Shown piece by piece: positions 8,783 to 17,234 of a DNA stretch of 64,000 nucleotides. Below the pieces are notes generated by a model that had not been told where the DNA came from, ran no database searches, and saw only the letters and a program-made list of their open reading frames with translations. The position numbers and the translations under genes were made by a program. Within the stretch, counting starts at the first letter, position 1, and the number at the start of each line of letters is the position of its first letter. Source of the DNA: Jeotgalibacillus alimentarius (GTDB taxonomy: Bacteria; Bacillota; Bacilli; Bacillales; Jeotgalibacillaceae); contig NZ_JXRQ01000024.1 of the NCBI RefSeq assembly GCF_000829445.1, positions 31,068 through 95,067 of the forward strand. Direction: 5' to 3'.

Positions 8783-8884
8783 TTACACAGCGATGGATTT
8801 CTCGGACATGTCGCTGTTTTGGATCGGGATGTAGCAATCCTTACTCAGCTTGTAGCGATACACCCGGGTATTTTCTGCAATCAT
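8783..8884 (-). CDS. possible 33-residue small protein
   Basis: A short frame reads MIAENTRVYRYKLSKDCYIP and continues for 13 residues between yuiB and yuiA on the same strand. The composition is protein-like (alternating charged and aromatic residues), but the ribosome site is weak and no family is recognised. It could be a remnant of an older gene, because the frame stays open for 12 codons upstream of the ATG. Confidence 0.3.
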   Translation of the reverse strand: MIAENTRVYRYKLSKDCYIPIQNSDMSEKSIAV

Positions 8885-8954
8885 AGCCCGAGTTGTAGCT
8901 TTCCAGTGTTTTGAAGGTCATATCCGGTTATCTGAAATCCGCTTCCCAGAACAT

Positions 8955-8986
8955 AGAAAAACCGGATGCTACCGAGGCATCCGGTG
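8955..8986 (-). terminator. intrinsic terminator of yuiA
   Basis: Perfect arms ACCGGATGC and GCATCCGGT are followed on the minus strand by TTTTT, just downstream of yuiA. Confidence 0.85.
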
Positions 8987-8992
8987 TATCAT

Positions 8993-9100
8993 TTATTTTT
9001 TACCTTCCCCACCACAGTTTGGGCAAGTTTCTGATCCGCCTAGTCTTAATTGGAAATATCCTTTACCTGAGCAGTAGCTGCAGTTTGTTTGTTTCTTCAT
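8993..9100 (-). CDS. yuiA: YuiA-like zinc-finger microprotein
   Basis: Protein of 35 residues with two CxxCxGxG modules, CSYCSGKG and CPNCGGEG, like the DnaJ zinc-binding repeat. Four cysteines could bind one Zn2+. Its function is not known. Position beside yuiB matches B. subtilis. The ATG at 9100 is preceded by AGAGGGTG; the longer reading upstream has no homologous look. Confidence 0.82.
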   Translation of the reverse strand: MKKQTNCSYCSGKGYFQLRLGGSETCPNCGGEGKK

Positions 9101-9293
9101 ATGAAGCACCCTCTCTTCTAATGTATTGAGAGTACTATAGCACGGACGCTTTTGTACTGAAAAGCGCCAAAATTGATGAAAAAAAGCCATGTAAGCGAAT
9201 ACATGAGCCTGTTTCTTCCTTTTTCTTTAATTATCAGAAAATTTAGAACTGTAGGTAAATTTCGCAATTTGTTCACATTTGCATTTCTAAACC

Positions 9294-9422
9294 GCGGGCC
9301 CTTTCCGGGGAGAACTGCGCTTTCCTGCCCCCGGGCGGTGAGCCTCCTCGAGCTTTGCTCTGCGGGGTCTCACCTGTCCCTTCCTGGGGCGGGAGTCTCC
9401 GTTCTCCCCTCCAAGGGCCCGC
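9294..9422. repeat. GC-rich dispersed intergenic repeat, copy A (129 bp)
   Basis: Terminal inverted arms GCGGGCCCTT-GGGGAGAAC and GTTCTCCCC-AAGGGCCCGC flank an internal GGTGAG/CTCACC stem. GC content is far above the neighbouring sequence. Read on the minus strand it contains GGTGAGACCCCGCAGAGC, matching the core of a second copy at 14561-14674. It is non-coding and lies between yuiA and the NUDIX gene. Confidence 0.75.
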
Positions 9423-9465
9423 TCAGTTTTTCAGAGATCCTAGTTAACGTTTTTAAACTATGCTA

Positions 9466-9948
9466 TTAAAAAAACAAATGATATTTCGTATACCCGAACT
9501 GATCACCCGGGTTGGAATGACGGTTGATCTCCAAGGTTGACGCTTCTTCATGGTCGATCATAACCGGAATCATGGATGAAACATCCGGGTGATCTCTCAG
9601 TTCACCTTTATCTATCCATGCCGCCTCTGCAATTTCCTCTTCGGGTACCTGCAGTATTTCCTCTTCATTGACTGCCTTCATGACAAAGATGATCATATTA
9701 TCACTGATTGTATCTTTCAGAACGCCGCTTCTGAAGCCGGCTACTTTAATCACTTCTGCTGTAATACCCGTCTCCTCTTTCACTTCTCTGACTGCAGCCT
9801 GATCAGCGGTTTCCCCTTCTTCAACGAAGCCTGCCGGGATTGACCACATGCCTTTTAACCCGCCGTATTTCTTTTTGACAACAAGCCATTCACCTTTACT
9901 GTTTTCAATGACGCCTGCAGCGCCAAGCCAGACTTTTCCCCTTTTCAT
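9466..9948 (-). CDS. NUDIX hydrolase
   Basis: NUDIX-family pyrophosphohydrolase of 160 residues. The complete Nudix box begins GFVEEGETADQAAVREVKEE and continues TGI, with all metal-binding Glu present. The substrate (a nucleoside diphosphate linked to another moiety) cannot be predicted. AGGGGTG lies before the ATG. It is separated from yumB by the yumB terminator, so it is probably transcribed on its own. Confidence 0.88.
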   Translation of the reverse strand: MKRGKVWLGAAGVIENSKGEWLVVKKKYGGLKGMWSIPAGFVEEGETADQAAVREVKEETGITAEVIKVAGFRSGVLKDTISDNMIIFVMKAVNEEEILQVPEEEIAEAAWIDKGELRDHPDVSSMIPVMIDHEEASTLEINRHSNPGDQFGYTKYHLFF

Positions 9949-9970
9949 GTTGACACCCCTTATATATGTA

Positions 9971-10001
9971 GAAAAAAGAGCAGCCTCAGCTGCTCTTTTT
10001 A
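9971..10001 (-). terminator. intrinsic terminator of yumB
   Basis: Perfect arms AAAAAGAGCAGC and GCTGCTCTTTTT with a CTCA loop lie immediately after the yumB stop. Confidence 0.9.
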
Positions 10002-11216
10002 TTAAAACATGTTCAGCTTACCCTTTTTGAATACAAGTCCAGGACCACCGAGGATATATAGTGCACGGTTGTCGATGACTTTTTTCATCATAGCAGCTTT
10101 TTTACCTGTGATCTTACGGCCGAATACTTCACCGATTGCTTCATTTTCGCCAAGTGAACATACTGTACCTTTCAGATCAGGTGTAAATGGCTCAAGCTCA
10201 TCGCCTTTGAATAGTGCAACCAGGTTATGTGCAGTGTGTGCACCCTGCTGCATCGCGATTTGAGCTGTTGGCGGATATGGACGCTCTGTCTGTGCGTTAA
10301 TCATTAATGCACAGTCACCAACGATGAAGACATTGTTGTGTCCAGGTGCGCGAAGATCCGGATCTACTTTGATACGGGCACGCATGTTTTCGAATCCAGC
10401 TTTTTCAATGATTGAGTTACCGCGAACGCCGGCAGCCCATACAACAGTCTTAGCAGGGATATCTTCGAATACATCTTCACCTTTTTTGATTTTTACACCC
10501 TCAGGCGTAGCTTCAGTCAGTGGTGTACCGATAGAGAATTCGATTCCCTTGCTCTTCAGGTAGTTCACTGCATATTCAACAAGCTCTTCATCAAACCCTG
10601 GAAGAACCATTGGTGCAGCTTCTACACACAGAATGCGGACAGCTTTAGGATCTACATCATACTCCTCGCAAAGCTCAGGCAGACGGTCAGCAAGTTCTCC
10701 AAGGAATTCGATTCCTGTGAAGCCTGCCCCTCCAACGATGATTGTCAGTCTTGAAGGATCTTTTACTTCTTCAAGGCTGTACGTTGCGAATTGATATTCG
10801 ATATGATCGCGGATCTGACGCGCTGCTTTCACGTTGGCAATAGAGAAAGCATGTTCCTTCAGACCAGGGATACCAAATGTTTCTCCTTCGAAACCTAAGC
10901 CGACTACAAGGTAGTCATAGCTGATTTCTGAACGATCTGTAATGACTTTTTGTGCTTTTGTATCAATGTTTTCAACAGTCGCCTGAACAAAGTTCACTTT
11001 CCCTTTATCAAGGACGCCGCCGATATCGTAGCGTACAGCATCGGGAGTCATTGTTCCCGCCGCTGCTTCGTGCAGCCATGTTGATTCGTAATGGTAATCA
11101 TTCTTGTTTACAAGAATAATATCTGCATCGTCTGCATTCACAAGCTTCTGAAGTTTTGTAATAACGGATAATCCACCGTATCCTGCTCCTAAAACAACCA
11201 CTGTTGGTCTTTTCAA
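10002..11216 (-). CDS. yumB: type II NADH:quinone dehydrogenase
   Basis: NDH-2 family flavoprotein of 404 residues with two Rossmann dinucleotide folds: FAD-binding [10 protein letters not shown] at the N-terminus and NADH-binding [17 protein letters not shown] near residue 165. The quinone-side motif [11 protein letters not shown] is also present. It is a peripheral membrane enzyme passing electrons from NADH to menaquinone without proton pumping, equivalent to YumB of B. subtilis. TTG at 11216 is preferred because the first fold begins there and a GGAAGTGAT-type ribosome site precedes it; GTG at 11231 is the alternative. Confidence 0.93.
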   Translation of the reverse strand: MKRPTVVVLGAGYGGLSVITKLQKLVNADDADIILVNKNDYHYESTWLHEAAAGTMTPDAVRYDIGGVLDKGKVNFVQATVENIDTKAQKVITDRSEISYDYLVVGLGFEGETFGIPGLKEHAFSIANVKAARQIRDHIEYQFATYSLEEVKDPSRLTIIVGGAGFTGIEFLGELADRLPELCEEYDVDPKAVRILCVEAAPMVLPGFDEELVEYAVNYLKSKGIEFSIGTPLTEATPEGVKIKKGEDVFEDIPAKTVVWAAGVRGNSIIEKAGFENMRARIKVDPDLRAPGHNNVFIVGDCALMINAQTERPYPPTAQIAMQQGAHTAHNLVALFKGDELEPFTPDLKGTVCSLGENEAIGEVFGRKITGKKAAMMKKVIDNRALYILGGPGLVFKKGKLNMF

Positions 11217-11517
11217 TTGGATCACTTCCACCTTTTTAATATGAGATTACGATGCTTTTAAGGCAGCAACGCTAGCCCTTATAAAAGATTGTGAAATTGT
11301 TCACGAAAATGAACATCATACTTCTTCTATTGAATCTTCATCTTTAACAATCATATTCTTTTTTTCTTCTTATTTCAAGGTTTTCTGCACAAATATGAAA
11401 AGTTAATGTCTTCCTCCAAAAGTCTGAAAAGTGTCGCACTAGAGCCTCAGGAAAGGTTAATGTAGCCTGTCCTGTGTTACACTACATGCAAATCAGCTTT
11501 GTTGGAGGGATTTCAAG

Positions 11518-12513
11518 ATGAAGGAAGATACTTCAGTTTATGATATTACAGTAATCGGTGGCGGTCCGGTCGGTTTATTCACAGCTTTTTACGGCGGTAT
11601 GCGCCAGGCAAGTGTAAAACTGATCGAAAGTCTCACGCACCTAGGCGGGCAGCTGACTGCTTTATATCCGGATAAATATATATATGATGTGGCAGGCTTT
11701 CCTAAAGTGAAGGCACAGGAGTTAGTTGATAACCTGACTGCCCAGATGTCACGTTTTGACACGGAAATCAGACTTGGCCAGGAAGTGACACACGTTGAAA
11801 AGCGTGAAGACGGTGTATTTGTATTAACAACACCAGAAGAAGTTCACTATACAAGAACGATCATTATTACTGCAGGAAACGGTGCATTCCAGCCGAGGAA
11901 ATTAAATCTTGACGGACTTCATGATTTTGAGGAAAAGAACCTGCATTACTTCATTGAAGATCTGTCTAACTTTAAAGACCAGGATGTTGTGCTGCTTGGC
12001 GGCGGCGACTCTGCAGTAGACTGGGCGCTGATGCTTGAGCCTGTTGCAAAATCTGTGACGCTTGTACACAGACGTGATACGTTCCGTGCACATGAAGCGA
12101 GCGTTGAGCAGTTGAAGCAGTCATCTGTGAATGTGATGACACCTTATGTACCTGTTGCCTACCAGACAATGAACGATATTATCCAGTCTCTGACACTTCA
12201 AAAGGCAAAGTCAGAGGAAACAACTATATTGAACTTTGACCATTTAATTGTTAACTACGGTTTTGTTTCATCTCTTGGTCCGATTAAAGAGTGGACGCTT
12301 GATATTGAGAAAAACTCAATTGTCGTGAATTCAAGAATGGAAACAAATATTCCGGGCATCTATGCTGCGGGTGATGTATGTACGTATGATGGAAAAGTGA
12401 AGCTGATTGCCTCAGGGTTCGGTGAGGCACCGACTGCTGTGAACAATGCGAAGGCTTCGATTGATCCAAAAGCACGTGTACAGCCGATGCACAGTACGTC
12501 TATGTTCAGCTGA
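11518..12513 (+). CDS. yumC: ferredoxin/flavodoxin-NADP+ reductase (thioredoxin-reductase type)
   Basis: Flavoprotein of 331 residues, the YumC type of ferredoxin-NADP+ reductase. It shows the FAD motif [10 protein letters not shown], the NADPH motif [14 protein letters not shown] and the C-terminal GIYAAGDVC. The CxxC of thioredoxin reductases is absent, as expected for this group. It reduces ferredoxins or flavodoxins with NADPH. GTTGGAGGGA precedes the ATG. It is divergent from yumB across a 285-base gap in which no clear promoter was identified. Confidence 0.93.
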   Translation: MKEDTSVYDITVIGGGPVGLFTAFYGGMRQASVKLIESLTHLGGQLTALYPDKYIYDVAGFPKVKAQELVDNLTAQMSRFDTEIRLGQEVTHVEKREDGVFVLTTPEEVHYTRTIIITAGNGAFQPRKLNLDGLHDFEEKNLHYFIEDLSNFKDQDVVLLGGGDSAVDWALMLEPVAKSVTLVHRRDTFRAHEASVEQLKQSSVNVMTPYVPVAYQTMNDIIQSLTLQKAKSEETTILNFDHLIVNYGFVSSLGPIKEWTLDIEKNSIVVNSRMETNIPGIYAAGDVCTYDGKVKLIASGFGEAPTAVNNAKASIDPKARVQPMHSTSMFS

Positions 12514-12580
12514 TGATCCGTTTAGTGAAAGCTGTGCCGGGTATAATAATGAGTATTAACTAATTTTGGAGAGTGATACC

Positions 12581-13228
12581 ATGCATGTACTCGTAATAGG
12601 CGCAAACGGCACAACCGGAAGAATGACGGTTCAAAAACTTGCTGAAAATGAACAGCATCTGGTAAAAGCGATGATCCGAAAATCAGAACAGGCCGGGGAT
12701 ATGGAAGATCTCGGTGCAAGACCGATTATTGCTGATCTGGAGCAGGCATTTAACTATGCCTTTGAAGATGTGAATGCAGTCATCTTTGCAGCAGGCTCCG
12801 GCCCTGATACAGGCACTGATAAAACAACTGCAGTTGATCGCGATGGCGCAATTAAAGCCATTGATTATGCAAAAGAAAAAGGAATTGAGCGATTCATTAT
12901 GCTCAGCTCGATGGGTGCAGATGATCCATCTATTGCAGGCGACAGTGATACTTTCCATCACTATCTGCAGGCAAAGCATGATGCAGATGTCCATTTAAAA
13001 CAGAGCGGTTTGAATTATACGATCGTCCGCCCTGGTGCCCTGACAGACGACGGGGCAACGGGTAAGATTAATGTGTCAGAAGAAATGAAGCACCGCGAAG
13101 GCGAAATCACCCGTGAAGATGTAGCGACTGTGCTCGTGGAATCAATTCTCTGCACAAACCTTCACCATAAAACAATTGAAATGGTCAACGGTGACCATCC
13201 GATAAAAGAAGCTTTAAAAGGCATTTAA
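12581..13228 (+). CDS. NAD(P)-binding SDR-like protein (YhfK type)
   Basis: Atypical short-chain dehydrogenase of 215 residues, NAD(P)H-binding family, similar to B. subtilis YhfK. The nucleotide loop is VLVIGANGTTGRMT, and the conserved YTIVRPGAL follows the strand after the central helix. Substrate is unknown. The ATG at 12581 is selected by TTGGAGAG upstream; the in-frame TTG inside that site is not credible. Confidence 0.87.
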   Translation: MHVLVIGANGTTGRMTVQKLAENEQHLVKAMIRKSEQAGDMEDLGARPIIADLEQAFNYAFEDVNAVIFAAGSGPDTGTDKTTAVDRDGAIKAIDYAKEKGIERFIMLSSMGADDPSIAGDSDTFHHYLQAKHDADVHLKQSGLNYTIVRPGALTDDGATGKINVSEEMKHREGEITREDVATVLVESILCTNLHHKTIEMVNGDHPIKEALKGI

Positions 13229-13265
13229 AAAAATCGCCGGCACATGATGTGCCGGCGATTTTTTA
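13226..13265. terminator. bidirectional intrinsic terminator
   Basis: Perfect 14-base arms AAATCGCCGGCACA and TGTGCCGGCGATTT with a 3-base loop sit between the convergent SDR and iron-sulfur carrier genes. Confidence 0.92.
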
Positions 13266-13268
13266 CAT

Positions 13269-13631
13269 TTAACAATTTTCAGGTGTACCTGCTTTTGTAG
13301 CCGTTCTGAATGATGAGCCGCAACCGCATGAAGCAATTGCGTTAGGGTTTTCGATTGTAAAACCGCCGCCCATGAGTGACTGTTTGTAATCAATCTCAGT
13401 GCCATTCAGAATGTCAGCATCCTGCTTGTCCACAATGACCTGAATACCATGATGCTCTTCGATTTTATCCGTATCGCCAAGCTCATGTTCAAACCCCATA
13501 CCATATGAAAGTCCGCTGCATCCCCCGCCTTTGATGGCTACGCGCAGATATGCATCCTCTTCTTCAGCCTGCTTCATCATATCTTTCACCTGAAGCGCTG
13601 CAGCTTCTGATAATTTAATGATATTTGCCAT
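13269..13631 (-). CDS. yutM: HesB/IscA-type iron-sulfur carrier
   Basis: A-type carrier of 120 residues. The three conserved cysteines are in GGGCSGLSYG and SCGCGSSFRT. It accepts Fe-S clusters from the SUF system and passes them to apoproteins. The ATG at 13631 follows GGAGGTG by 7 bases; the longer open frame upstream has no conserved sequence. Position near yuzB and yutJ matches B. subtilis yutM. Confidence 0.9.
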   Translation of the reverse strand: MANIIKLSEAAALQVKDMMKQAEEEDAYLRVAIKGGGCSGLSYGMGFEHELGDTDKIEEHHGIQVIVDKQDADILNGTEIDYKQSLMGGGFTIENPNAIASCGCGSSFRTATKAGTPENC

Positions 13632-13849
13632 TTCAGCACCTCCAACGTTTTTGACTGATTTTAGTATATCGCTTATTTCAATTCCACTCAACCGATTCAA
13701 TTCGACTACATTTTATCAGATAGGGTATAGGATAATACGAACAGTAAACTTTTTATAAAATACATTCCGAAAGACCTATATTTGATTTATAATAGATGTA
13801 TTAAGTATGAGTTAAAAAAGAGTAACGGCCAATGAAAGAGGTGAACATA

Positions 13850-14533
13850 ATGGAACTCACACCGTTATACGATAAACATTTGACCTGCGGGTTATGCAAA
13901 CACAAATTTGCTACAACTAAAATCAGAGGCAGATTCGTTCGGGCAAAGGAATACAGTACTGATTTGATGCCGGTGTATGAAGACGCAGCAATCAATCCAA
14001 ACCTCTATTACGTCCATGTATGTCCCGAATGCGGTTATTCTTTTACAGATGACTTCGCACCTTATTTTCCACCAGGCGGCAAAGAGGAAATCGAAGAAAA
14101 AGTATCTAATCGCTGGAAGCATCTTGATTTTTCAGGAGAGCGCACGCCGGATGATGCTATAAAAGCTTTTAAGCTGGCCATTTATATCGCTACGATCAAG
14201 CATGAAAAAAGCATTACTATTGCAGGTCTTTACCTGAGATTATCATGGTTGTACCGCGGACGCGACCAGCAACAGGAACAGCGTTTTCAGCGCCTTGCAG
14301 TTGAGGCTTATAAGGATGCATATTCAAAAGAGGATTATGCAGGCTCTCAGATTACGACTGAGCGTGTCCTCTATCTGATTGCTGAACTTTCCCTGCGGCT
14401 TGGTGAAGAAGACGAAGCAACGAGACACTTCTCAAAAATTATTGAAAGACAGCACAGCTCCACTGATCCGAAAATGGTTCATATGGCAAAAGAAAGATGG
14501 CAATCCTTCAGAGAAGAGCGCAGAGCACAGTAA
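13850..14533 (+). CDS. DUF2225 zinc-ribbon/TPR-like protein
   Basis: Protein of 227 residues of the DUF2225 family. The N-terminal zinc-ribbon-like part has CGLCKHKF and, later, CPECGYSF, giving a four-cysteine site. The rest is helical and TPR-like, with DDAIKAFKLAIYIATIKHE. Function is unknown; the family occurs widely in Firmicutes. The ATG at 13850 follows AAAGAGGTG with 6-base spacing, better than the ATG at 13832. Confidence 0.83.
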   Translation: MELTPLYDKHLTCGLCKHKFATTKIRGRFVRAKEYSTDLMPVYEDAAINPNLYYVHVCPECGYSFTDDFAPYFPPGGKEEIEEKVSNRWKHLDFSGERTPDDAIKAFKLAIYIATIKHEKSITIAGLYLRLSWLYRGRDQQQEQRFQRLAVEAYKDAYSKEDYAGSQITTERVLYLIAELSLRLGEEDEATRHFSKIIERQHSSTDPKMVHMAKERWQSFREERRAQ

Positions 14534-14560
14534 TCAACATATTTTCAAAGACTGGCGAAA

Positions 14561-14674
14561 CGGAAGGCGGTGACTCCGGTACGATTAGCGGGGTAGCTGA
14601 GACCCCGCAAGCGAAGCTGAAGAGGCCATATCGGACCACAAAACGGTCCATCGTCCGGAAAGCACCGCCTGCAG
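14561..14674. repeat. dispersed intergenic repeat, copy B (about 114 bp)
   Basis: The outer arms are AGGCGGTG and CACCGCCT. An inner GCGGGG/CCCCGC stem lies around CTGAGACCCCGC, and GGACC/GGTCC forms a third stem. The GTAGCTGAGACCCCGCA core and overall order match copy A at 9294-9422 in the opposite orientation. It lies just after the DUF2225 gene. Confidence 0.7.
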
Positions 14675-14694
14675 TGTAGTGAACCGGTCCAAAG

Positions 14695-14733
14695 TAAAAG
14701 GCTGAAACACATAACAGTGTTCCAGCCTTTTAC
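14695..14733 (-). terminator. intrinsic terminator of yuzB
   Basis: Arms AAAAGGCTG-AACAC and GTGTT-CAGCCTTTT form a hairpin directly after yuzB. The T run on both strands could also stop transcription coming from the DUF2225 gene. Confidence 0.82.
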
Positions 14734-14736
14734 ATT

Positions 14737-14973
14737 TTAAAACATCGGATTTTCTTCAAGAAATTCATAGACAGCTTCCACAAGCTCTTTAGGCGTGTCC
14801 GCTTCCACGACTTCCCCGTTTACAATCGCAAACATCGCTGCCGCACAAATACCGCAGTGACTCGTACAGCCGTACTCAATCACATCAAGATTCGGATCCC
14901 GCTCAAGTGCCTCAAATGCCTCCTGAGACCCGCTTGCTATATTACTAATACAAAATTCTATAATTGGTTTCAT
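14737..14973 (-). CDS. yuzB: UPF0349 family protein YuzB
   Basis: Protein of 78 residues, the length of B. subtilis YuzB (UPF0349, DUF1450). Conserved CxxxC-type pattern: FCISN near the start and [19 protein letters not shown] in the middle, a thioredoxin-like [2Fe-2S]-type arrangement of cysteines. Function is unknown. AGGTGAT precedes the ATG at 14973. It is divergent from yutJ. Confidence 0.9.
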   Translation of the reverse strand: MKPIIEFCISNIASGSQEAFEALERDPNLDVIEYGCTSHCGICAAAMFAIVNGEVVEADTPKELVEAVYEFLEENPMF

Positions 14974-15125
14974 TGTTATCACCTCATACTCATTTCAATG
15001 TAACGTCTTACTTACACTTCGTCAATAATCCTGCTCTTTAAAATGACAAGTTTGTGAAAGAATTCTCTTAATATGATTGTACTAAGACCTTTATTCCGAT
15101 ATACTTTTTAGTGAATGTAAACGTA

Positions 15126-15156
15126 ATGATCAAACACATTGTGTATGTATGATCAT
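15126..15156. promoter_or_regulatory. inverted repeat in the yuzB-yutJ intergenic region
   Basis: Perfect 7-base arms ATGATCA and TGATCAT are separated by 17 bases, lying 50 bases before the yutJ start. Spacing between arm centres is 24 bases. It may be an operator or simply chance; no regulator is implied by sequence. Confidence 0.3.
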
Positions 15157-15206
15157 ATTGAAAGTGCTTACTTACTAATATGCTTACTGTAAAGAGAGGG
15201 CTATCC

Positions 15207-16274
15207 ATGAAACACTTAGTATTATTAGGTGGAGGTTACGGCAATATGCGCGTGTTACTGCGACTGCTGCCGGATAAGCTGCCTGAAGACGTAAAAATCA
15301 CTTTAATTGACCGTACACCGTACCACTGTCTGAAGACAGAGTATTATGCACTCGCAGCAGGTACAGCATCTGATCAGGAGATCCGCGTAAGCTTTCCTGA
15401 ACATGAACGCCTTGATCTGAAGTACGGATCTGTAGCGGAGATTGATACTGAAAATAAACGTGTCATTCTTGAAGATAACAGTGAAGTGGAATATGACGAC
15501 CTTGTTGTTGGATTAGGCTGTGAAGATAAGTATCACAATGTGCCGGGTGCAGATGAGCATACATACAGCATCCAGTCGATTCAGCGTTCAAGAGCGACAT
15601 ATGAACGCCTGTCAAATCTGCCTTCCGGATCAGTTGTCGGGGTTGTAGGAGCCGGCCTGAGCGGTATTGAACTTGCAAGCGAACTGCGCGAAAGCCGTGA
15701 AGACCTGAAAATTAAGTTATTTGACCGTGGTGAACGGATTCTTCCTGCCTTCCCTCAGCGATTAAGTAACTATGTACAAAAATGGTTCGATGCGAACAAT
15801 GTGGAAGTTGTCAGCAACTCTAATATTACAAAAGTAGAACCGCATATGCTTTATAATCATGAAGAGCAGATTCCGGTTGATGTCTGTGTATGGACTGCAG
15901 GAATCCAGCCGGTCAAAGTCGTACGCGACCTGCCTGGTGAGAAGGATTCATCTAACCGCGTCGTCCTGTCGCAGTATCATAACCTGCCTGATGATGAGCA
16001 TGTGTATGTTGTCGGTGACTGCGCAAGCCTTCCATTTGCCCCAAGCGCCCAGCTTGCCGAGGAACAGGCGGAGCAAATCGTCAAAGTACTGATTGCACGC
16101 TGGAAAAATGAAGAGCTTCCTGAGCAGATGCCAAAGATCAAGCTGAAAGGCTTTATGGGCTCACTCGGTAAAAAACAGGGCTTTGCCTATCTTGCAGACC
16201 GCACCGTAACAGGCCGTATCGCACGTCTGTTGAAATCAGGTGTGCTGTGGATGTATAAATATCATAATGGATAG
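15207..16274 (+). CDS. yutJ: NADH dehydrogenase-like flavoprotein YutJ
   Basis: NDH-2 paralogue of 355 residues. It has an N-terminal FAD fold (LVLLGGGYGNMRVLLRL), a second dinucleotide fold (VGVVGAGLSGIELASEL) and a late VYVVGDCASL motif. Full length and an intact KYHNG end show that the prophage has inserted after, not into, this gene. The ATG at 15207 is preceded by AGAGAGGG; the upstream ATG at 15180 lacks a ribosome site. A terminator follows about 75 bases downstream. Confidence 0.9.
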   Translation: MKHLVLLGGGYGNMRVLLRLLPDKLPEDVKITLIDRTPYHCLKTEYYALAAGTASDQEIRVSFPEHERLDLKYGSVAEIDTENKRVILEDNSEVEYDDLVVGLGCEDKYHNVPGADEHTYSIQSIQRSRATYERLSNLPSGSVVGVVGAGLSGIELASELRESREDLKIKLFDRGERILPAFPQRLSNYVQKWFDANNVEVVSNSNITKVEPHMLYNHEEQIPVDVCVWTAGIQPVKVVRDLPGEKDSSNRVVLSQYHNLPDDEHVYVVGDCASLPFAPSAQLAEEQAEQIVKVLIARWKNEELPEQMPKIKLKGFMGSLGKKQGFAYLADRTVTGRIARLLKSGVLWMYKYHNG

Positions 16275-16348
16275 GGTTTCTCAGGCTTTCGTCAGAATCT
16301 CAAAAAGCCTTATAAACAAGCCTTTTCGTACTTATAATTAATAAATTA

Positions 16349-16380
16349 TTTCACGCTCATTCACTTGAGCGTGTTTTTTT
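16349..16380 (+). terminator. intrinsic terminator downstream of yutJ
   Basis: Perfect arms CACGCTCA and TGAGCGTG with a 6-base loop are followed by seven T residues on the plus strand. Confidence 0.85.
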
Positions 16381-16417
16381 GTCAGGTTTTTGTCAGGTTT
16401 TTTCAAAAGCCTGACAA
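16380..16417. other. three TTGTCAGG-type sites at the prophage left edge
   Basis: Two direct copies of GTCAGGTTTT start at 16381 and 16392, an 11-base helical spacing. An inverted copy (AAAGCCTGACAA) ends at 16417. Location at the phage-host junction suggests integrase arm-type or excisionase sites. This is inference from position and spacing only. Confidence 0.4.
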
Positions 16418-16427
16418 CGTGTTTCTT

Positions 16428-16757
16428 CTATAGAAAGTCTACACCTGTAACTTCATCAAACAAAATCTTCGATTGTTCAGATTCACTCCTTAAATTTATG
16501 TAGCCTTTTTCATAATTGATTTCTTTCGGTGTTCCAATAAGACTTAATTCTTCTTTATTCTTAAAGATAGAGATCTTCACTTCCACCTGGAACTCCATGG
16601 CTTCTTGAATATTTAAGATTATTATCTCTGCCATGTGTTCCTCTATTTCAGGCTTTTCAGGTTCAGCATAATTTATATGAAAAACTCCTGTTGTATCTCC
16701 GTACTTTTCACGGAGACTTTCAATAAAACTTTGAACTTCCGGATCGTCCTTATACAT
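16428..16757 (-). CDS. YolD-like protein
   Basis: YolD-like family protein (PF08863) of 109 residues, ending in the family's beta-rich domain with FQVEVKISIF and INLRSESEQSKILFDEVTGV. YolD proteins usually accompany Y-family UvrX/YqjW lesion-bypass polymerases and are SOS-induced. No polymerase gene is adjacent here. It is the last phage gene on the left and is preceded by a LexA box, so it is probably induced by DNA damage together with the prophage. Confidence 0.75.
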   Translation of the reverse strand: MYKDDPEVQSFIESLREKYGDTTGVFHINYAEPEKPEIEEHMAEIIILNIQEAMEFQVEVKISIFKNKEELSLIGTPKEINYEKGYINLRSESEQSKILFDEVTGVDFL

Positions 16758-16780
16758 AAATTATTCCTCCTCCAATACCA

Positions 16781-16800
16781 ATTATACGAACTAATGTTCT
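16781..16800 (-). promoter_or_regulatory. LexA (DinR) box with -10 element
   Basis: CGAACTAATGTTCT matches the Gram-positive SOS box CGAAC-N4-GTTC. On the minus strand it directly precedes TATAAT, so LexA binding would cover the promoter of the YolD-like gene. A ribosome site GGAGGAGG lies between it and the ATG. Confidence 0.75.
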
Positions 16801-16893
16801 TATTATAAAACAAACTAATATATTTGTTAATTAATTTTATTTTTACTCGTGAAAATATTGTAAGATTGTAGTAAATGACTGGAGAAAAGATAA

Positions 16894-17217
16894 TTGAACT
16901 CATACGAACCTACAGCATACTGGCAAGAAACAATGATGTTGCTTTCTATACTTCAAAATTATCGAGTCTCATTTAAAGAACATATCAATGATGAACAAGA
17001 TATTCTGTTGTATTTTAAAGTAAAAAAGAGAAGTTTTGACCGCTATATATTTGTGTTGGATATCAAGAAATCGAAGGCTGGTACTGGCAATGCAATAGAT
17101 GAAATATTTAGTCTGTGCCAGTACATAGAGGATAGTGTAGTATGTGTACCACATTGGATTGAGAAGAATTTCAAATACGTAAGATGTATAGAAAGCAATA
17201 GAACCCCTGCCGGCTAA
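16894..17217 (+). CDS. hypothetical prophage protein
   Basis: Protein of 107 residues read from a TTG start with GGAGAAAAG seven bases upstream. It is one of very few plus-strand genes in the phage and diverges from the YolD-like gene. The sequence is mixed alpha/beta with no recognised motif; AT-rich codon use suggests accessory cargo. It ends at a terminator shared with the endolysin gene. Confidence 0.6.
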   Translation: MNSYEPTAYWQETMMLLSILQNYRVSFKEHINDEQDILLYFKVKKRSFDRYIFVLDIKKSKAGTGNAIDEIFSLCQYIEDSVVCVPHWIEKNFKYVRCIESNRTPAG

Positions 17218-17234
17218 AGCAGGGGATTTTTTTA
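17203..17234. terminator. bidirectional intrinsic terminator
   Basis: Arms CCCCTGC and GCAGGGG followed by ATTTTTTT overlap the ends of the convergent hypothetical gene and the endolysin gene. Confidence 0.85.

Noticed and set aside
11232..11517. Sigma-A promoter for yumC in the divergent gap
   Set aside because: A TACACT -10-like sequence at 11478 has only GGTTAA at the -35 position, too weak to report.
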